64,000 bases of DNA from Goodfellowiella coeruleoviolacea (GCF_024171785.1 NZ_JAMTCK010000016.1:124001-188000); one strand, 5' to 3'. Positions 24,959 through 34,218 are shown, counted from the first letter of the stretch. Numbers and translations: made by a program. The notes: a model not told the origin generated them from the sequence alone.

Positions 24959-25612
24959 ATGCCACCTGTGCCCGCCGACCCCACCGCACTGCACCCGATG
25001 CCGGGGCAGCCGCGCGTGGTGCTGCTGAAACCACTGGTCACCTCTTCGCTGATCGAGGTGGGGGAGTTCACCTACTACGACGACCCGGATGACCCGACCG
25101 CGTTCGAGACCCGCAACGTGCTGTACCACTACGGGCCGGAGAAGCTGGTCATCGGGAAGTTCTGCGCGCTGGGCGAAGGCGTGCGGTTCATCATGAACGG
25201 CGCCAACCACCGCATGGACGGGCCGTCGACGTTCCCCTTCCCGATCATGGGCGGTTCCTGGGCCGAGCACTTCGACCTGATCACCGGCCTGCCCGGGCGG
25301 GGCGACACCGTGGTGGGCCACGACGTCTGGTTCGGCTACCGGTCCACGGTGATGCCCGGCGTCCGCATCGGCCACGGCGCGATCATCGCCTCCGGGTCCG
25401 TTGTCGTCGACGACGTCCCCGACTACGGCATCGTCGGCGGCAACCCGGCCAGGCTGATCCGCCGCCGCCACAGCGACGCGGACATCGCCCGCCTGCTCGA
25501 CCTGGCCTGGTGGGACTGGCCGCTCCAGCACATCACCGAACACGTTCGCACGATCATGTCCGGCAGCGTCGACGACCTGGCGGCGGCCGCGGCCGCGCTG
25601 CCACCCCGGTGA
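24959..25612 (+). CDS. Vat-type streptogramin A / xenobiotic acetyltransferase
   Basis: A 217-aa left-handed beta-helix acetyltransferase of the xenobiotic (XAT/Vat) class. Diagnostic parts are 'YDDPDDPTAFETRNVLYHY', 'IGKFCALGEGVRFIMNGANHRMDG' with the catalytic His, 'IMGGSWAEH', 'GDTVVGHDVWFGYRSTVMPGV' and 'DYGIVGGNPARLIRRR'. It acetylates the hydroxyl of streptogramin A antibiotics in characterised members. ATG 24959 has GGAG 6-7 nt upstream. It follows the ABC-F gene after 49 bp, presumably in one operon. Confidence 0.88.
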   Translation: MPPVPADPTALHPMPGQPRVVLLKPLVTSSLIEVGEFTYYDDPDDPTAFETRNVLYHYGPEKLVIGKFCALGEGVRFIMNGANHRMDGPSTFPFPIMGGSWAEHFDLITGLPGRGDTVVGHDVWFGYRSTVMPGVRIGHGAIIASGSVVVDDVPDYGIVGGNPARLIRRRHSDADIARLLDLAWWDWPLQHITEHVRTIMSGSVDDLAAAAAALPPR

Positions 25613-25696
25613 CCCGGCCGCGGCCCCGCACCGGTCACCCACGCCCGCGTTCCCGCACCACACCACCCCCAACCACCCGCGAATCGAGTCATCAGC

Positions 25697-26983
25697 ATGC
25701 CTGCTCCCACCACGCACACCCCGTTCGCCGGCTGGCTCCGCGACCACGCCGTCCCGCTCACCCACCTCGACCCGGCGGCGCCGCTGGACGACCTGGAGCC
25801 GCTGGGCGACATCATCGGCGGCGCGCGCGTCGTCGCGGTCGGCGAGCACTCCCACTTCATCAGCGAGTTCAGCCTGCTGCGCCAACGCGTCCTGCGGTTC
25901 CTGGTCGAGCGCTGCGGGTTCACCGTCCTGGCCTTCGAGTACGGCTTCAGCGAGGGCTTCCCCCTCGACGCCTGGGTGCGGGGCGAGGGCGCGGACGACG
26001 ACCTGTCCGCGCACCTGGCCTCGGCGGTCCCGGTGGGGCTTGAGGAGCCACTGCGCTGGGTCCGCCAGCACAACCGCACGGCCGCGCGACCGGTGCGCTT
26101 CGCCGGCGTCGACATCCCGGCGGCCGGCGGGTCCCTGCTGCCCTCGCTGGCCCCGGTCGCCGACTACCTGCGCGAGGTCGATCCGGACACCCTGCCGGCG
26201 GTCGAGGCGGCGACGCGGATCGCCGCGTCGTTCGCCGGCCACTCCGGGGCCGTGGCCGCACCCGCGTGGGCGCGCCTGGACACCGCGGAACAGGACGCGC
26301 TCAGCGCGGGCCTGGCGCGCCTGCTCATCCGGTTCCGCGCCCTCGAAGGGCACTACGTGTCCCGCAGTGACCAGCACAGCTATGACATCGCCCTGCGCCG
26401 CCTGGAGGGTGCCTGCCACGCCGACTACGCCTTCCGGGCCATGGCCGGCCTGTTCGCCGGAACCGGCCTGACCGCCGACACCTCCGCCCGCGACAGCTAC
26501 ATGGCCGGGTCGGTGCGCTGGCACCTGGAGCGCTTCGACCCAGGCACCCGCGTGGTGCTGGTGGCCCACAACGCCCACATCCAGAAGACGTCGATCGCCT
26601 TCAACGGCCAGCTCACCGGGTTCCCGATGGGGCAGTACCTGCACCGCTCGCTCGGCGACGACTACTTCGCCCTCGCCCTGACGAGCACCACCGGGCACAC
26701 CGCGGAGATGCGCCGCGACGAGACAACGCCCTTCGGCTTCACCATCGACAACACCCCGCTGGGCCCGCCGGAACCCGGAAGCGTCGAGGCCGCCTTCGCC
26801 GCCGCCGGGCTCGGCACCGGCCTCGCCGACCTGCGCCGGGCGCGCCGCGAGGCCACCGGTGCCGCCCCCGGCCCGGACCGCGTCCGCCTGCAGAGCACCT
26901 ACGTGCACACCCCCGTCCTCGACGCGTTCGACGGTGTCATCAACACGCCGACCGCCACCGCCGTCGACGACCTGCACATCTGA
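25697..26983 (+). CDS. Erythromycin esterase family protein
   Basis: A 428-aa protein of the Ere/EreA-like family, which opens the lactone ring of macrolides in characterised members. Typical motifs are 'ARVVAVGEHSHFISEF' (the essential His region), 'FEYGFSEGFPLDAWV', 'VRFAGVDIPAAGGS', 'VVLVAHNAHIQK' and 'YFALALTST'. Other members of this family act on different substrates, so macrolide hydrolysis is inferred from the ABC-F and vat neighbours. It lies 84 bp after vat and 56 bp before the PPOX gene. Confidence 0.85.
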   Translation: MPAPTTHTPFAGWLRDHAVPLTHLDPAAPLDDLEPLGDIIGGARVVAVGEHSHFISEFSLLRQRVLRFLVERCGFTVLAFEYGFSEGFPLDAWVRGEGADDDLSAHLASAVPVGLEEPLRWVRQHNRTAARPVRFAGVDIPAAGGSLLPSLAPVADYLREVDPDTLPAVEAATRIAASFAGHSGAVAAPAWARLDTAEQDALSAGLARLLIRFRALEGHYVSRSDQHSYDIALRRLEGACHADYAFRAMAGLFAGTGLTADTSARDSYMAGSVRWHLERFDPGTRVVLVAHNAHIQKTSIAFNGQLTGFPMGQYLHRSLGDDYFALALTSTTGHTAEMRRDETTPFGFTIDNTPLGPPEPGSVEAAFAAAGLGTGLADLRRARREATGAAPGPDRVRLQSTYVHTPVLDAFDGVINTPTATAVDDLHI

Positions 26984-27039
26984 ACCGGCCCACCCCGACC
27001 GGCCCCGGCCGACCACAGCGACGAGCGGACGAACACCCC

Positions 27040-27429
27040 ATGACCTTCACCCAAGCCGAACTCGACTACCTGGCCACCCAGCACATCGGGCGGCTGGCCA
27101 CCGTCGCACCCGACGGGCAGGTGCAGAACAACCCGACGAACTTCTTCGTCGACGCCGACACCGGCACGATCGTCATCGGCGGGGGCGCGCTGGGCCGGTC
27201 GAAGAAGTTCCGCAACGTCCAGCGGGGCAGCACGGTCGCGTTCGTCGTGGACGACCTGGCGACGGTCGACCCGTGGGCGCCCCGGGGCATCGAGATCCGG
27301 GGCCGGGCGGTGGCGCTGACCGACCAGGAGCCACCCGTGCCCGGCATGTCCCGGGAGGTCATCCGGATCACCCCCACCAGGATCGTCTCGTGGGGACTGG
27401 ACGGGCCGCGCGCGAGCCGCGCGGTGTGA
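27040..27429 (+). CDS. PPOX-class F420-dependent oxidoreductase
   Basis: A 129-aa split-barrel flavin/F420-binding protein ('ELDYLATQHIGRLATVAPDGQVQNNPTNFFVD', 'GRSKKFRNVQRGSTVAFVVDDL', 'RGIEIRGRAV'). Members of this class use F420H2 to reduce diverse substrates, sometimes antibiotics. It is the last gene of the rightward resistance operon and stops 2 bp before the convergent MFS gene, so transcription of the two converges directly. Confidence 0.85.
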   Translation: MTFTQAELDYLATQHIGRLATVAPDGQVQNNPTNFFVDADTGTIVIGGGALGRSKKFRNVQRGSTVAFVVDDLATVDPWAPRGIEIRGRAVALTDQEPPVPGMSREVIRITPTRIVSWGLDGPRASRAV

Positions 27430-27431
27430 CC

Positions 27432-28730
27432 TCACCGCTCGACGGCGGTGTGCCTGGCCGTCGTCGAGGGCCCGGTGGGCCGGCCGGGCGCGGGCGGCTG
27501 GTCGTGCCGGGGCAGCAGCAGCGGGGTGAGCAGGGCGAGCAGGCCGGCGGCCGCGATCGCGGTGCGCGGACCGGTGGCGTCGGCGAGCACGCCGGCCAGC
27601 GCCGTGCAGGTGGCGATGCCGACGCTGGTGCTGATCGACCAGGCCGACAGGGTGCGGGCGGTGCGGTCGGCCGGGGTGTGTTCCAGCCGGTAGGTGGCGA
27701 GCACCGGGTTGAACAGGCTCACGCTGAGGATGATCGCGAGTTCGACGGCGATCACGGTGGCCAGGCCGAGGGCCCCGGGTCGGACGAGGACCAGGCCGAT
27801 CAGCCAGACCGCGCGCAGCGCGCCGGCGGTGCGGAGCACCCGGTGCTGGCCGTACCGGGCCACCACCCGGCGGGCCAGGCGCGAGCCGATGAGCCCACCC
27901 ACGCACGGCACGGCGAACGCCAGACCGTACTGCCAGGGCGGGAAGCCGAGCTGGCCGAGCATGAGCACGGCCAGCTGCGGTTCGGTGGCCATGATCAGCC
28001 CGTTGACCAGCACGGCGTTGAGGTGCAGCGCGCGCAGACCCGGGTGGGTGAGGATGTGCCGCCAGCCCGCGACCAGCTCCCCGGCGCTGACCCGGCCGCG
28101 CCCGGTCCGGCGCGGGGGCTGCTCCCGGCCGCGGATCGCGGTGATGCCCAGCGCGGACAGCAGGTAGCTGACCGCGTCGGCCAGCACGGTGGCGACCGGG
28201 CCGAACAGGCCGATCACCGCGCCACCCAGCGGTGGCCCGACCGCGGTGGCACTCCACGTCGTGGACTCGAACCGGGCGTTGGCCACGAGCAGGTCCTCCG
28301 GCCGGACCACGGTTCTGAGGTAGGCGCCGCTGGCCGCGGCGAAGGCGATCTTGGCGGCGGCCAGCACGGCCGAGACGACGAGCAGCTGGGCGAAGCCGAG
28401 CCAGCCCAGGGCGTAGGCGAGCGGGACGGTCAGCAGGACCGCGAACCGGACGAGGTCCGCGGCGACCAGCACCGACCGCTTGCGCCGCGCCTCCACCCAG
28501 GGCCCGAGCGGCACCGCGAGCAGCGCGCCCACCGCCGGCCCCACCGCGGCCAGCGCGGCGACCTCGGCCGGGCTGGCCTGCAACACCAGGACGGCGAGCA
28601 GCGGCAACGCGCCGAAGCCCAGTCCGGTGCCGTAGGCGCTGACCGCGTAGGCCGCCCACAACCAGCCGAACCGCCGTCCCAGCCGTCGTCTCGCCGCCAC
28701 CCCGCCACCTCTCGCCCGCCCCGCGATCAC
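27432..28730 (-). CDS. MFS efflux transporter
   Basis: A 432-aa protein with about 12 hydrophobic helices and the MFS loop 'LGPWVEARRKRSVLVAADLVRF' between helices 2 and 3. The mid-section contains 'FESTTWSATAVGPPLGGAVIGLFG', common in drug-exporting members of the MefA/EntS-like group. It likely exports a drug or metabolite; context with macrolide/streptogramin resistance genes supports that. It diverges from a LysR regulator across 93 bp. Confidence 0.87.
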   Translation of the reverse strand: MIAGRARGGGVAARRRLGRRFGWLWAAYAVSAYGTGLGFGALPLLAVLVLQASPAEVAALAAVGPAVGALLAVPLGPWVEARRKRSVLVAADLVRFAVLLTVPLAYALGWLGFAQLLVVSAVLAAAKIAFAAASGAYLRTVVRPEDLLVANARFESTTWSATAVGPPLGGAVIGLFGPVATVLADAVSYLLSALGITAIRGREQPPRRTGRGRVSAGELVAGWRHILTHPGLRALHLNAVLVNGLIMATEPQLAVLMLGQLGFPPWQYGLAFAVPCVGGLIGSRLARRVVARYGQHRVLRTAGALRAVWLIGLVLVRPGALGLATVIAVELAIILSVSLFNPVLATYRLEHTPADRTARTLSAWSISTSVGIATCTALAGVLADATGPRTAIAAAGLLALLTPLLLPRHDQPPAPGRPTGPSTTARHTAVER

Positions 28731-28789
28731 CGGCGGACATCAAAGCGAGCGGGCGCGGTGGAAATCCAACAACCGGACGGCCATCCCGG

Positions 28790-28808
28790 CACAACAGCTG
28801 GTTGTGCG
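28790..28808. promoter_or_regulatory. Candidate LysR operator
   Basis: GCACAAC-N5-GTTGTGC, a perfect 7-bp inverted repeat, lies in the divergent region between the MFS gene and the LysR gene, ending 15 bp before the LysR start codon. Confidence 0.6.
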
Positions 28809-28823
28809 GTTAGGGTCTGCGCC

Positions 28824-29732
28824 GTGGACCTAGCGGCCGTGCGGACGTTCGTCGCCGTCGCCGACGCCGGCCAGTTCCAGCTCGCCGCCGACGACCTGGC
28901 CATCACGCAGCAGGCGGCGTCCAAGCGGGTCGCGGCGCTGGAGGCCGACCTCGGTGTGCGGCTGTTCACCCGCACGCCCCGCGGCGCCCGGCTCACCACC
29001 GACGGGCGGGCGTTCCTGCCGCACGCCCGGGCGCTGCTGCAGGCCGAGGAGCACGCCCTCGCGTCGGTGCGCCCCGGCCGGCGGGCGCTGCGCGTGGACG
29101 TGATCGGCAGCCGCGTCGCGCCAGCGGCCCTGCTGCGCGACTTCCACCGCGCCCACCCGGAGATCGAACTGGACGTGGTGATGCTGTTCGACGCGGACAC
29201 GGCGATCAGCGCGGTGCGCGACGGCACGGTCGACGCCACCATCCGCGCGGTCGCCGACCCCCAGCGGCAGCTCCCGGACGGGGTGGCCAGCGCCCGGGTG
29301 CTGGACGAGGCACTGGACCTGCTGGTCGGACCGGGCCACGAGTTCGCCCACGCGTCCGCGCTCACCCCGGCGCGGCTGGCCGGGCACCGGGTCTGGATGC
29401 CCGGCCACGTCAGGGGCACCGAGTGGGCCGCCTACTACGAGGACCTGGCCGCCACCTTCGGGTTCACCATCGACGCCAGCGGTCCGCACTTCGGCATCGA
29501 GCACCTGATGGACACCATCGCCGAGTCGCCGACGCTGTCGACCTTCGCCGGGGAGTGGTGCCGCCCGCTGTGGCCGCCCCGCCACGACCTGCGCTACATC
29601 CCGCTGCGCGACCCGACCCCCGCCTACCCGCACTCGCTGGTCTGGCACCGCGACAACCCGCATCCCGCGCTGGTCGCGCTGCGCCAGCACCTGCGGGCCA
29701 CGCCCGCGCTGGAGACACCGAAGGCGGGGTGA
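28824..29732 (+). CDS. LysR-family transcriptional regulator
   Basis: A 302-aa regulator. The HTH covers residues 1-60 ('LAAVRTFVAVADAGQFQLAADDLAITQQAASKRVAALE...GVRLFTRTPRGARLT'), followed by a periplasmic-binding-like effector domain from about residue 90. It is divergent from the MFS exporter and is expected to control that gene and itself. The GTG at 28824 places the HTH at the very N-terminus, as usual for the family. Confidence 0.92.
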   Translation: MDLAAVRTFVAVADAGQFQLAADDLAITQQAASKRVAALEADLGVRLFTRTPRGARLTTDGRAFLPHARALLQAEEHALASVRPGRRALRVDVIGSRVAPAALLRDFHRAHPEIELDVVMLFDADTAISAVRDGTVDATIRAVADPQRQLPDGVASARVLDEALDLLVGPGHEFAHASALTPARLAGHRVWMPGHVRGTEWAAYYEDLAATFGFTIDASGPHFGIEHLMDTIAESPTLSTFAGEWCRPLWPPRHDLRYIPLRDPTPAYPHSLVWHRDNPHPALVALRQHLRATPALETPKAG

Positions 29733-29799
29733 ACACCGGAGTACCCGGAATGGCCGGTGTGCCGGTGTGAGAAAACCGGCGGAACAGCCGGGGAATGCG

Positions 29800-29877
29800 G
29801 TGAAAACACCAACGGCTCGGTATTGTAGGGGTTCTGTCAGGAACGCCAATAACCGAGCCGAACGGCTTTCACGATAG
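29800..29877 (+). CDS. Possible 25-aa leader peptide upstream of helD
   Basis: GTG 29800 has GGGG 6 nt upstream and opens a 25-codon frame (beginning MKTPTARYCRG, ending LSR) that stops at 29877, just before the helD start. A 48-nt inverted repeat lies entirely inside it. Translation is unproven. Confidence 0.3.
   Translation: MKTPTARYCRGSVRNANNRAERLSR
29813..29860 (+). promoter_or_regulatory. Large inverted repeat in the helD upstream region
   Basis: CGGCTCGGTATTG (29813-29825) pairs with CAATAACCGAGCCG (29847-29860) with a single bulged base. An inner GTTC/GAAC pair continues the stem. It may be an operator or an RNA leader structure controlling helD. Confidence 0.6.
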
Positions 29878-29884
29878 CAAGAGG

Positions 29885-32200
29885 GTGGGTTTGTTGTCAA
29901 CTGTTTCGAGTGATGTCGGCGAGGAGATCGCTCGCGAGCAGGAATACCTGACCATGCTCTACCGGCGCCTCGACGACCAGCGGAAACAAGCCTCGGCCCA
30001 GTTGGCCACGACACTGCGGGAAAACGGGGGAAATCCCCAGGCACGCGTTGAGCGGGACGCGTCCGTGGCATTGTACGCCGACCGGATCGCGCAGCTCGAC
30101 GCGGCCGAGAACGGACTGTGTTTCGGGCGCCTCGACCTGGCGGACGGACAGCGCCGCTACATCGGTCGCATCGGCCTGTTCGACCCGGCCGACGAGTACC
30201 GGCCACTGCTGATGGACTGGCGCGCCCCGGCCGCCGCCGCGTTCTACGTGGCCACCGCCGCCGCCCCGGACGGGGTGCGCCGCCGCCGGCACATCAGGAC
30301 CAGCCGGCGCACCGTCACCGGCATCGACGACGAGGTGCTCGACCCGAGCGCGGTGGACCGGTACGGGGCCGGCGACCCGCGGCGCGGGCTGACCGGCGAG
30401 ACCACCCTGCTGGCCGCGCTCAACGCCGACCGCACCGGGCGGATGCGCGACATCGTCACCACCATCCAGGCCGAGCAGGACGAGATCATCCGCGCCGACG
30501 CGCACGGCGTGCTGGTGGTGCAGGGCGGTCCGGGCACCGGCAAGACCGCCGTGGCCCTGCACCGGGCCGCCTACCTGCTCTACACCCACCGCGAGCGGCT
30601 GACCAGGCGCGGCGTGCTGCTGGTCGGCCCCAACACCACGTTCCTGCGCTACATCGACCAGGTGCTGCCGTCGCTGGGCGAGACCGGCGTGCTCGCCCAG
30701 ACCGTGGGCCAGCTCTACCCCGGGGTGGACGCGCGCGCCGTGGAACCCGCCGAGGCCGCCGAACTCAAGGGCCGGCTGGACATGGTCGAGGTGCTCACCG
30801 CCGCCATCCGCGACCGGCAGGAACTGCCCGACGAGGCCGTCCCGATCCGCTACGGCAACGACGAGGTGGTGTGGCTGGACGCGGCCACCTGCGCGAGCGC
30901 GCGGCAGCGGGCCCGCGACTCCGGGGTGCGGCACAACCTGGCCCGGCCGGTGTTCTGCCAGGCCGTGATCGACGCCCTGGTCCGGCAGGTCGCCGCTGGG
31001 TTCACCGCCGAGTTCGGCATCGACGTGCTGGACGCCGGCGACCTCGCCGAGATCAACCGGGAACTCCAGGACAGCCCGGAGCTGTGGGAGGTGCTGGACG
31101 GGCTGTGGCCGGAACTGACCCCGCAGCAGCTGCTGGCCGACCTGTTCACCTCGGCCGAGCGGCTGGCCGCGGCCATGCCCGACTACCCCGACGAGCAGCG
31201 CGCCCTGCTGCTGCGCGAGGACGGCGAGGCGTGGACCCCGGCGGACGCCGTGCTGCTGGACGAGGCCGCCGAACTGCTCGGCGAGGACACCAGCGCCGAA
31301 CGCGCCCAGGCCGAGCGCGAGCACGCCGAGCGCGTCGCCTACGCCCAGGACGTGCTCAACATCATGGAGCTGGACGCCGAGGAGGTCGACCCGGACGAGC
31401 TGATCGCCACCGACCTGCTCGACGCCGAGGAGCTGGCCGCGCGGCACGACGACACCCCGCCGATGACCGCGGCCGAGCGCGCCGCCGCCGACCGCACCTG
31501 GACGTTCGGGCACGTGATCGTGGACGAGGCCCAGGAGCTGTCGGCGATGGCCTGGCGGGTGCTGATGCGGCGCTGCCCGTCCCGGTCGATGACCCTGGTC
31601 GGCGACCTCGCGCAGACCGGCGACCTGGCCGGGGTCACCTCGTGGGCGCAGGTGCTGCACCCGTACGTGGCCGACCGCTGGCGGCTGCGCCGGCTGACCG
31701 TGAACTACCGCACGCCCAGCGAGGTCATGGCGGTGGCCGCGGACGTGCTGGCCGCGATCGACCCGGCCGCCGAGGTGATGCCGTCGGTGCGGGACGCCGG
31801 CGTGCGGCCGTGGCGGCTGCGGGTGGACCCGGCCGAGCTGGCCGACCGGCTGGCCGAGCTGGTCGCCGCGGAACTGGCCGGGCTGGGCGGGGGTCGGCTG
31901 GCCGTGCTGGTGCCCACCAGCCGGATCACCGAGCTGGGCGGCAGCGTCGACCAGCCCACCGACCTGGACAGCCAGGTGGTGGTGCTCGGCGTCGGCCAGG
32001 CCAAGGGCCTGGAGTTCGACTCGGTGCTCGTGGTCGACCCGGCGCGGATCGTGGCCGAGTCGCCGCGCGGGCTCAGCGACCTGTACGTGGCGCTCACCCG
32101 GGCGACGCAACGCCTCGGCGTGCTGCACCCGGGTGAGCTGCCGCCGGTGCTGGACCGGCTGGAGCCGCGCGACTACCCGGTGGGCGCGGTCAGGTCGTAG
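29885..32200 (+). CDS. helD: HelD-type RNA polymerase-recycling helicase (UvrD-like)
   Basis: A 771-aa protein of the actinobacterial HelD class. The N-terminal coiled coil ('EIAREQEYLTMLYRRLDDQRKQASAQLA') inserts into RNA polymerase channels in studied homologues. Next is 'ENGLCFGRLDLADGQRRYIGRIGLFD', Walker A 'VQGGPGTGKTAVALHRAAYLLY', a Glu-rich insertion, Walker B-like 'VIVDEAQELS' and C-terminal superfamily I motifs. HelD/HelR proteins release stalled polymerase and can give rifamycin tolerance. The start is uncertain: GTG 29885 is next to the GAGGG ribosome site, and TTG 29891 or 29894 would have better spacing. Confidence 0.9.
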   Translation: MGLLSTVSSDVGEEIAREQEYLTMLYRRLDDQRKQASAQLATTLRENGGNPQARVERDASVALYADRIAQLDAAENGLCFGRLDLADGQRRYIGRIGLFDPADEYRPLLMDWRAPAAAAFYVATAAAPDGVRRRRHIRTSRRTVTGIDDEVLDPSAVDRYGAGDPRRGLTGETTLLAALNADRTGRMRDIVTTIQAEQDEIIRADAHGVLVVQGGPGTGKTAVALHRAAYLLYTHRERLTRRGVLLVGPNTTFLRYIDQVLPSLGETGVLAQTVGQLYPGVDARAVEPAEAAELKGRLDMVEVLTAAIRDRQELPDEAVPIRYGNDEVVWLDAATCASARQRARDSGVRHNLARPVFCQAVIDALVRQVAAGFTAEFGIDVLDAGDLAEINRELQDSPELWEVLDGLWPELTPQQLLADLFTSAERLAAAMPDYPDEQRALLLREDGEAWTPADAVLLDEAAELLGEDTSAERAQAEREHAERVAYAQDVLNIMELDAEEVDPDELIATDLLDAEELAARHDDTPPMTAAERAAADRTWTFGHVIVDEAQELSAMAWRVLMRRCPSRSMTLVGDLAQTGDLAGVTSWAQVLHPYVADRWRLRRLTVNYRTPSEVMAVAADVLAAIDPAAEVMPSVRDAGVRPWRLRVDPAELADRLAELVAAELAGLGGGRLAVLVPTSRITELGGSVDQPTDLDSQVVVLGVGQAKGLEFDSVLVVDPARIVAESPRGLSDLYVALTRATQRLGVLHPGELPPVLDRLEPRDYPVGAVRS

Positions 32201-34218
32201 ACGGTCTGGCCGCCCACGGTGGTGGCGGTGTAGTGCTGCCGCACCCAGTCGGCGATCTCGCTGGTGCTGCTGGTCCCGCCGCCCGGGCCGCCCCGGCCAC
32301 CGCCACCACCCATGCCGCCGCTGAGGTAGTAGCTGATCCGCCCGTCGGCCACGTACCGCTGGAACTCGGCCAGGGTGGGTGCGGGGTCGGTGCCGCTCCA
32401 CCCGCCCAGCGCGATGACCGACTTGCCGGTGCTCAGCTCCAGCTCGGCCGCGGCACTGGATCCGGAGATCGCCGCCGCCCAGGTGGTGTCGGTGGCGGTG
32501 AGCAGGGCGGTCAGCTCGGCGTTGGTGCCGCCGCCCGGCCCGCCCGCCATGCCGCCGCGGTCACCCCGGCCGCTCTGGCCGTCGCGGTCACCCTGGCCGG
32601 TGTCGCCGTCGGTGCTGCCGCCAGGGCCGGCCATCCCGCCGGGGCCGCCCGTGCCGCCGCCCGGCCCGCCTGCGTCGGACCCGGAGCCGGGGCCGGACAT
32701 CGGGATGGACCCGGAGTGCGCGACCGCGGCCGTGGCCAGGCCGTAGCCGGCGGTGCCGGCCAGCCCGGTCAGCAGGGCGGCGGTGACCAGCACGGTCGCC
32801 GCGCGCCGGAACCGGTCGACACCCACCAGCACGGTCGTGGCCACCAGCACGCCGGCCCCGAACACCACCCAGCGCAGCGCCGGCAGCCAGGAGTCGACCC
32901 GGCCCAGCAGCACCACGTCCCACACCGCGGTGACCGCGATCAGGCCGGCCAGCCAGGCCCGCGCCGACCGGTTGTGCCGGCCCCGCCACAGCTCGCGCGC
33001 GCCGATCGCGGCCAGCGCGGCCACGGCCGGGGCCAGCGCCACCGTGTAGTACGGGTGGACGGTGCCGCTCATGTAGCTGAACACCAGGCCGGTGACCAGC
33101 AGCCAGCCACCCCACAGCAGCAGCGCGGCCCTGGTCCGGTCGGTGCGCGGCGCGCGGCGGGTGAACCACAGCCCGGCGACCACCGCGACCAGCGCGGCCG
33201 GCAGCAGCCAGGAGATCTCGTTGCCCATGCTGGTGCCGAACAGCCGGGTGATGCCGGTGGCGCCACCGAACCCGGCGTTGCCGCCACCGCCCATGCCGCC
33301 GCCACCGCCGCCGTTGCCCGCACCGCCGAAGATCCGGCCCAGCCCGTTGTAGCCGAGCGCCAGCTCCAGCAGGCTGTTGGTGGTGGAGCCGCCGATGTAG
33401 GGCCGCGAGTCCGCCGGCCACAGCTCGACCAGCGCGATGAACCAGCCGGCCGACACCACCACGGACAGCGCGGCCAGCAGCAGGTGGCCGACCCGCCGGC
33501 CCAGCCCGGTCGGCGCGGCCACCAGGTAGACCAGGGCGAACGCGGGCAGCACCAGGAACGCCTGGAGCATCTTGGTCAGGAAGCCGAAGCCGATCGCGGC
33601 GCCGGCCAGCGCCAGCCAGCGCGCGCTGGCCGTCTCGGTGGCGCGCACCAGGCAGTGGGCGCCGGCCACCAGCAGCAGCACCAGCAGCGCGTCCGGGTTG
33701 TCGAACCGGAACATCAGCACGGCCACCGGGGTGAGCGCGAGCGCGGCGCCGGCCAGCAGCGCGGCACCCGGCCCGAACCAGCGGCGCACGGTGGCGTGCA
33801 GCAGGGCGACCGAGGCCACGCCCATCAGCGCCTGCGGCGCCAGCACGCTCCAACTGGAGAAGCCGAACAGCCGCGCGGACAACCCCATGACCCACAGCGC
33901 GGCCGGCGGCTTGTCCACGGTGATCGCGTTGCCCGCGTCCAGCGACCCGAACAGCAGCGCTGTCCAGCTCTGCGAACCGGCCTGGGCCGCCGCCGCGTAG
34001 AAGCCGTTGGCGTAGCCGGAGTCGCTGAGGTTCCACAGGTACAGCACGGCCGTGCCGACCAGCAGCGCCACCAGCCCCGGCCGGGCCCACCCCGGCTGGT
34101 CGACCGGGCTGACCAGCAGTCGGTTCAGCCGGCCGGTCGCCGGCGGGGCGGTGGCGCGCACCTGGAGGCGGTGCGCTGGCCGGTGCGCCCGAGGGCGCGA
34201 CGCGGTCGAGGTGGTCAT
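32173..34218 (-). CDS. ArnT-like GT39-family glycosyltransferase, paralogue 1
   Basis: A 681-aa membrane glycosyltransferase of the PMT/ArnT type that would use a polyprenyl-phosphate sugar donor. About 11-12 helices are visible; 'YANGFYAAAAQAGSQSWTALLFGSLDAGNAITVDKPP' contains the conserved acidic catalytic region of the first external loop. The C-terminal third is an extracytoplasmic Gly/Asp-rich linker and a small domain ('IALGGWSGTDPAPTLAEFQRYVADGRISYYL') ending 'TVYDLTAPTG'. It is closely related to the gene at 37367-39433. It follows the GT2-GtrA gene after 130 bp. A good ribosome site (AGGAG) precedes ATG 34218. Confidence 0.87.
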   Translation of the reverse strand: MTTSTASRPRAHRPAHRLQVRATAPPATGRLNRLLVSPVDQPGWARPGLVALLVGTAVLYLWNLSDSGYANGFYAAAAQAGSQSWTALLFGSLDAGNAITVDKPPAALWVMGLSARLFGFSSWSVLAPQALMGVASVALLHATVRRWFGPGAALLAGAALALTPVAVLMFRFDNPDALLVLLLVAGAHCLVRATETASARWLALAGAAIGFGFLTKMLQAFLVLPAFALVYLVAAPTGLGRRVGHLLLAALSVVVSAGWFIALVELWPADSRPYIGGSTTNSLLELALGYNGLGRIFGGAGNGGGGGGMGGGGNAGFGGATGITRLFGTSMGNEISWLLPAALVAVVAGLWFTRRAPRTDRTRAALLLWGGWLLVTGLVFSYMSGTVHPYYTVALAPAVAALAAIGARELWRGRHNRSARAWLAGLIAVTAVWDVVLLGRVDSWLPALRWVVFGAGVLVATTVLVGVDRFRRAATVLVTAALLTGLAGTAGYGLATAAVAHSGSIPMSGPGSGSDAGGPGGGTGGPGGMAGPGGSTDGDTGQGDRDGQSGRGDRGGMAGGPGGGTNAELTALLTATDTTWAAAISGSSAAAELELSTGKSVIALGGWSGTDPAPTLAEFQRYVADGRISYYLSGGMGGGGGRGGPGGGTSSTSEIADWVRQHYTATTVGGQTVYDLTAPTG

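Noticed and set aside
27040..28730. Operon of the PPOX gene with the MFS exporter
   Set aside because: They are on opposite strands and converge with a 2-bp gap.
22480..29732. Part of an antibiotic biosynthetic gene cluster
   Set aside because: No synthase, tailoring or pathway-specific activator genes are visible; only resistance, transport and regulatory genes.
29733..29884. Rifamycin-associated element upstream of helD
   Set aside because: The known 19-bp consensus (GGGGCTTGCGGCAAGGCCC as I recall it) does not appear; the inverted repeat here is different.
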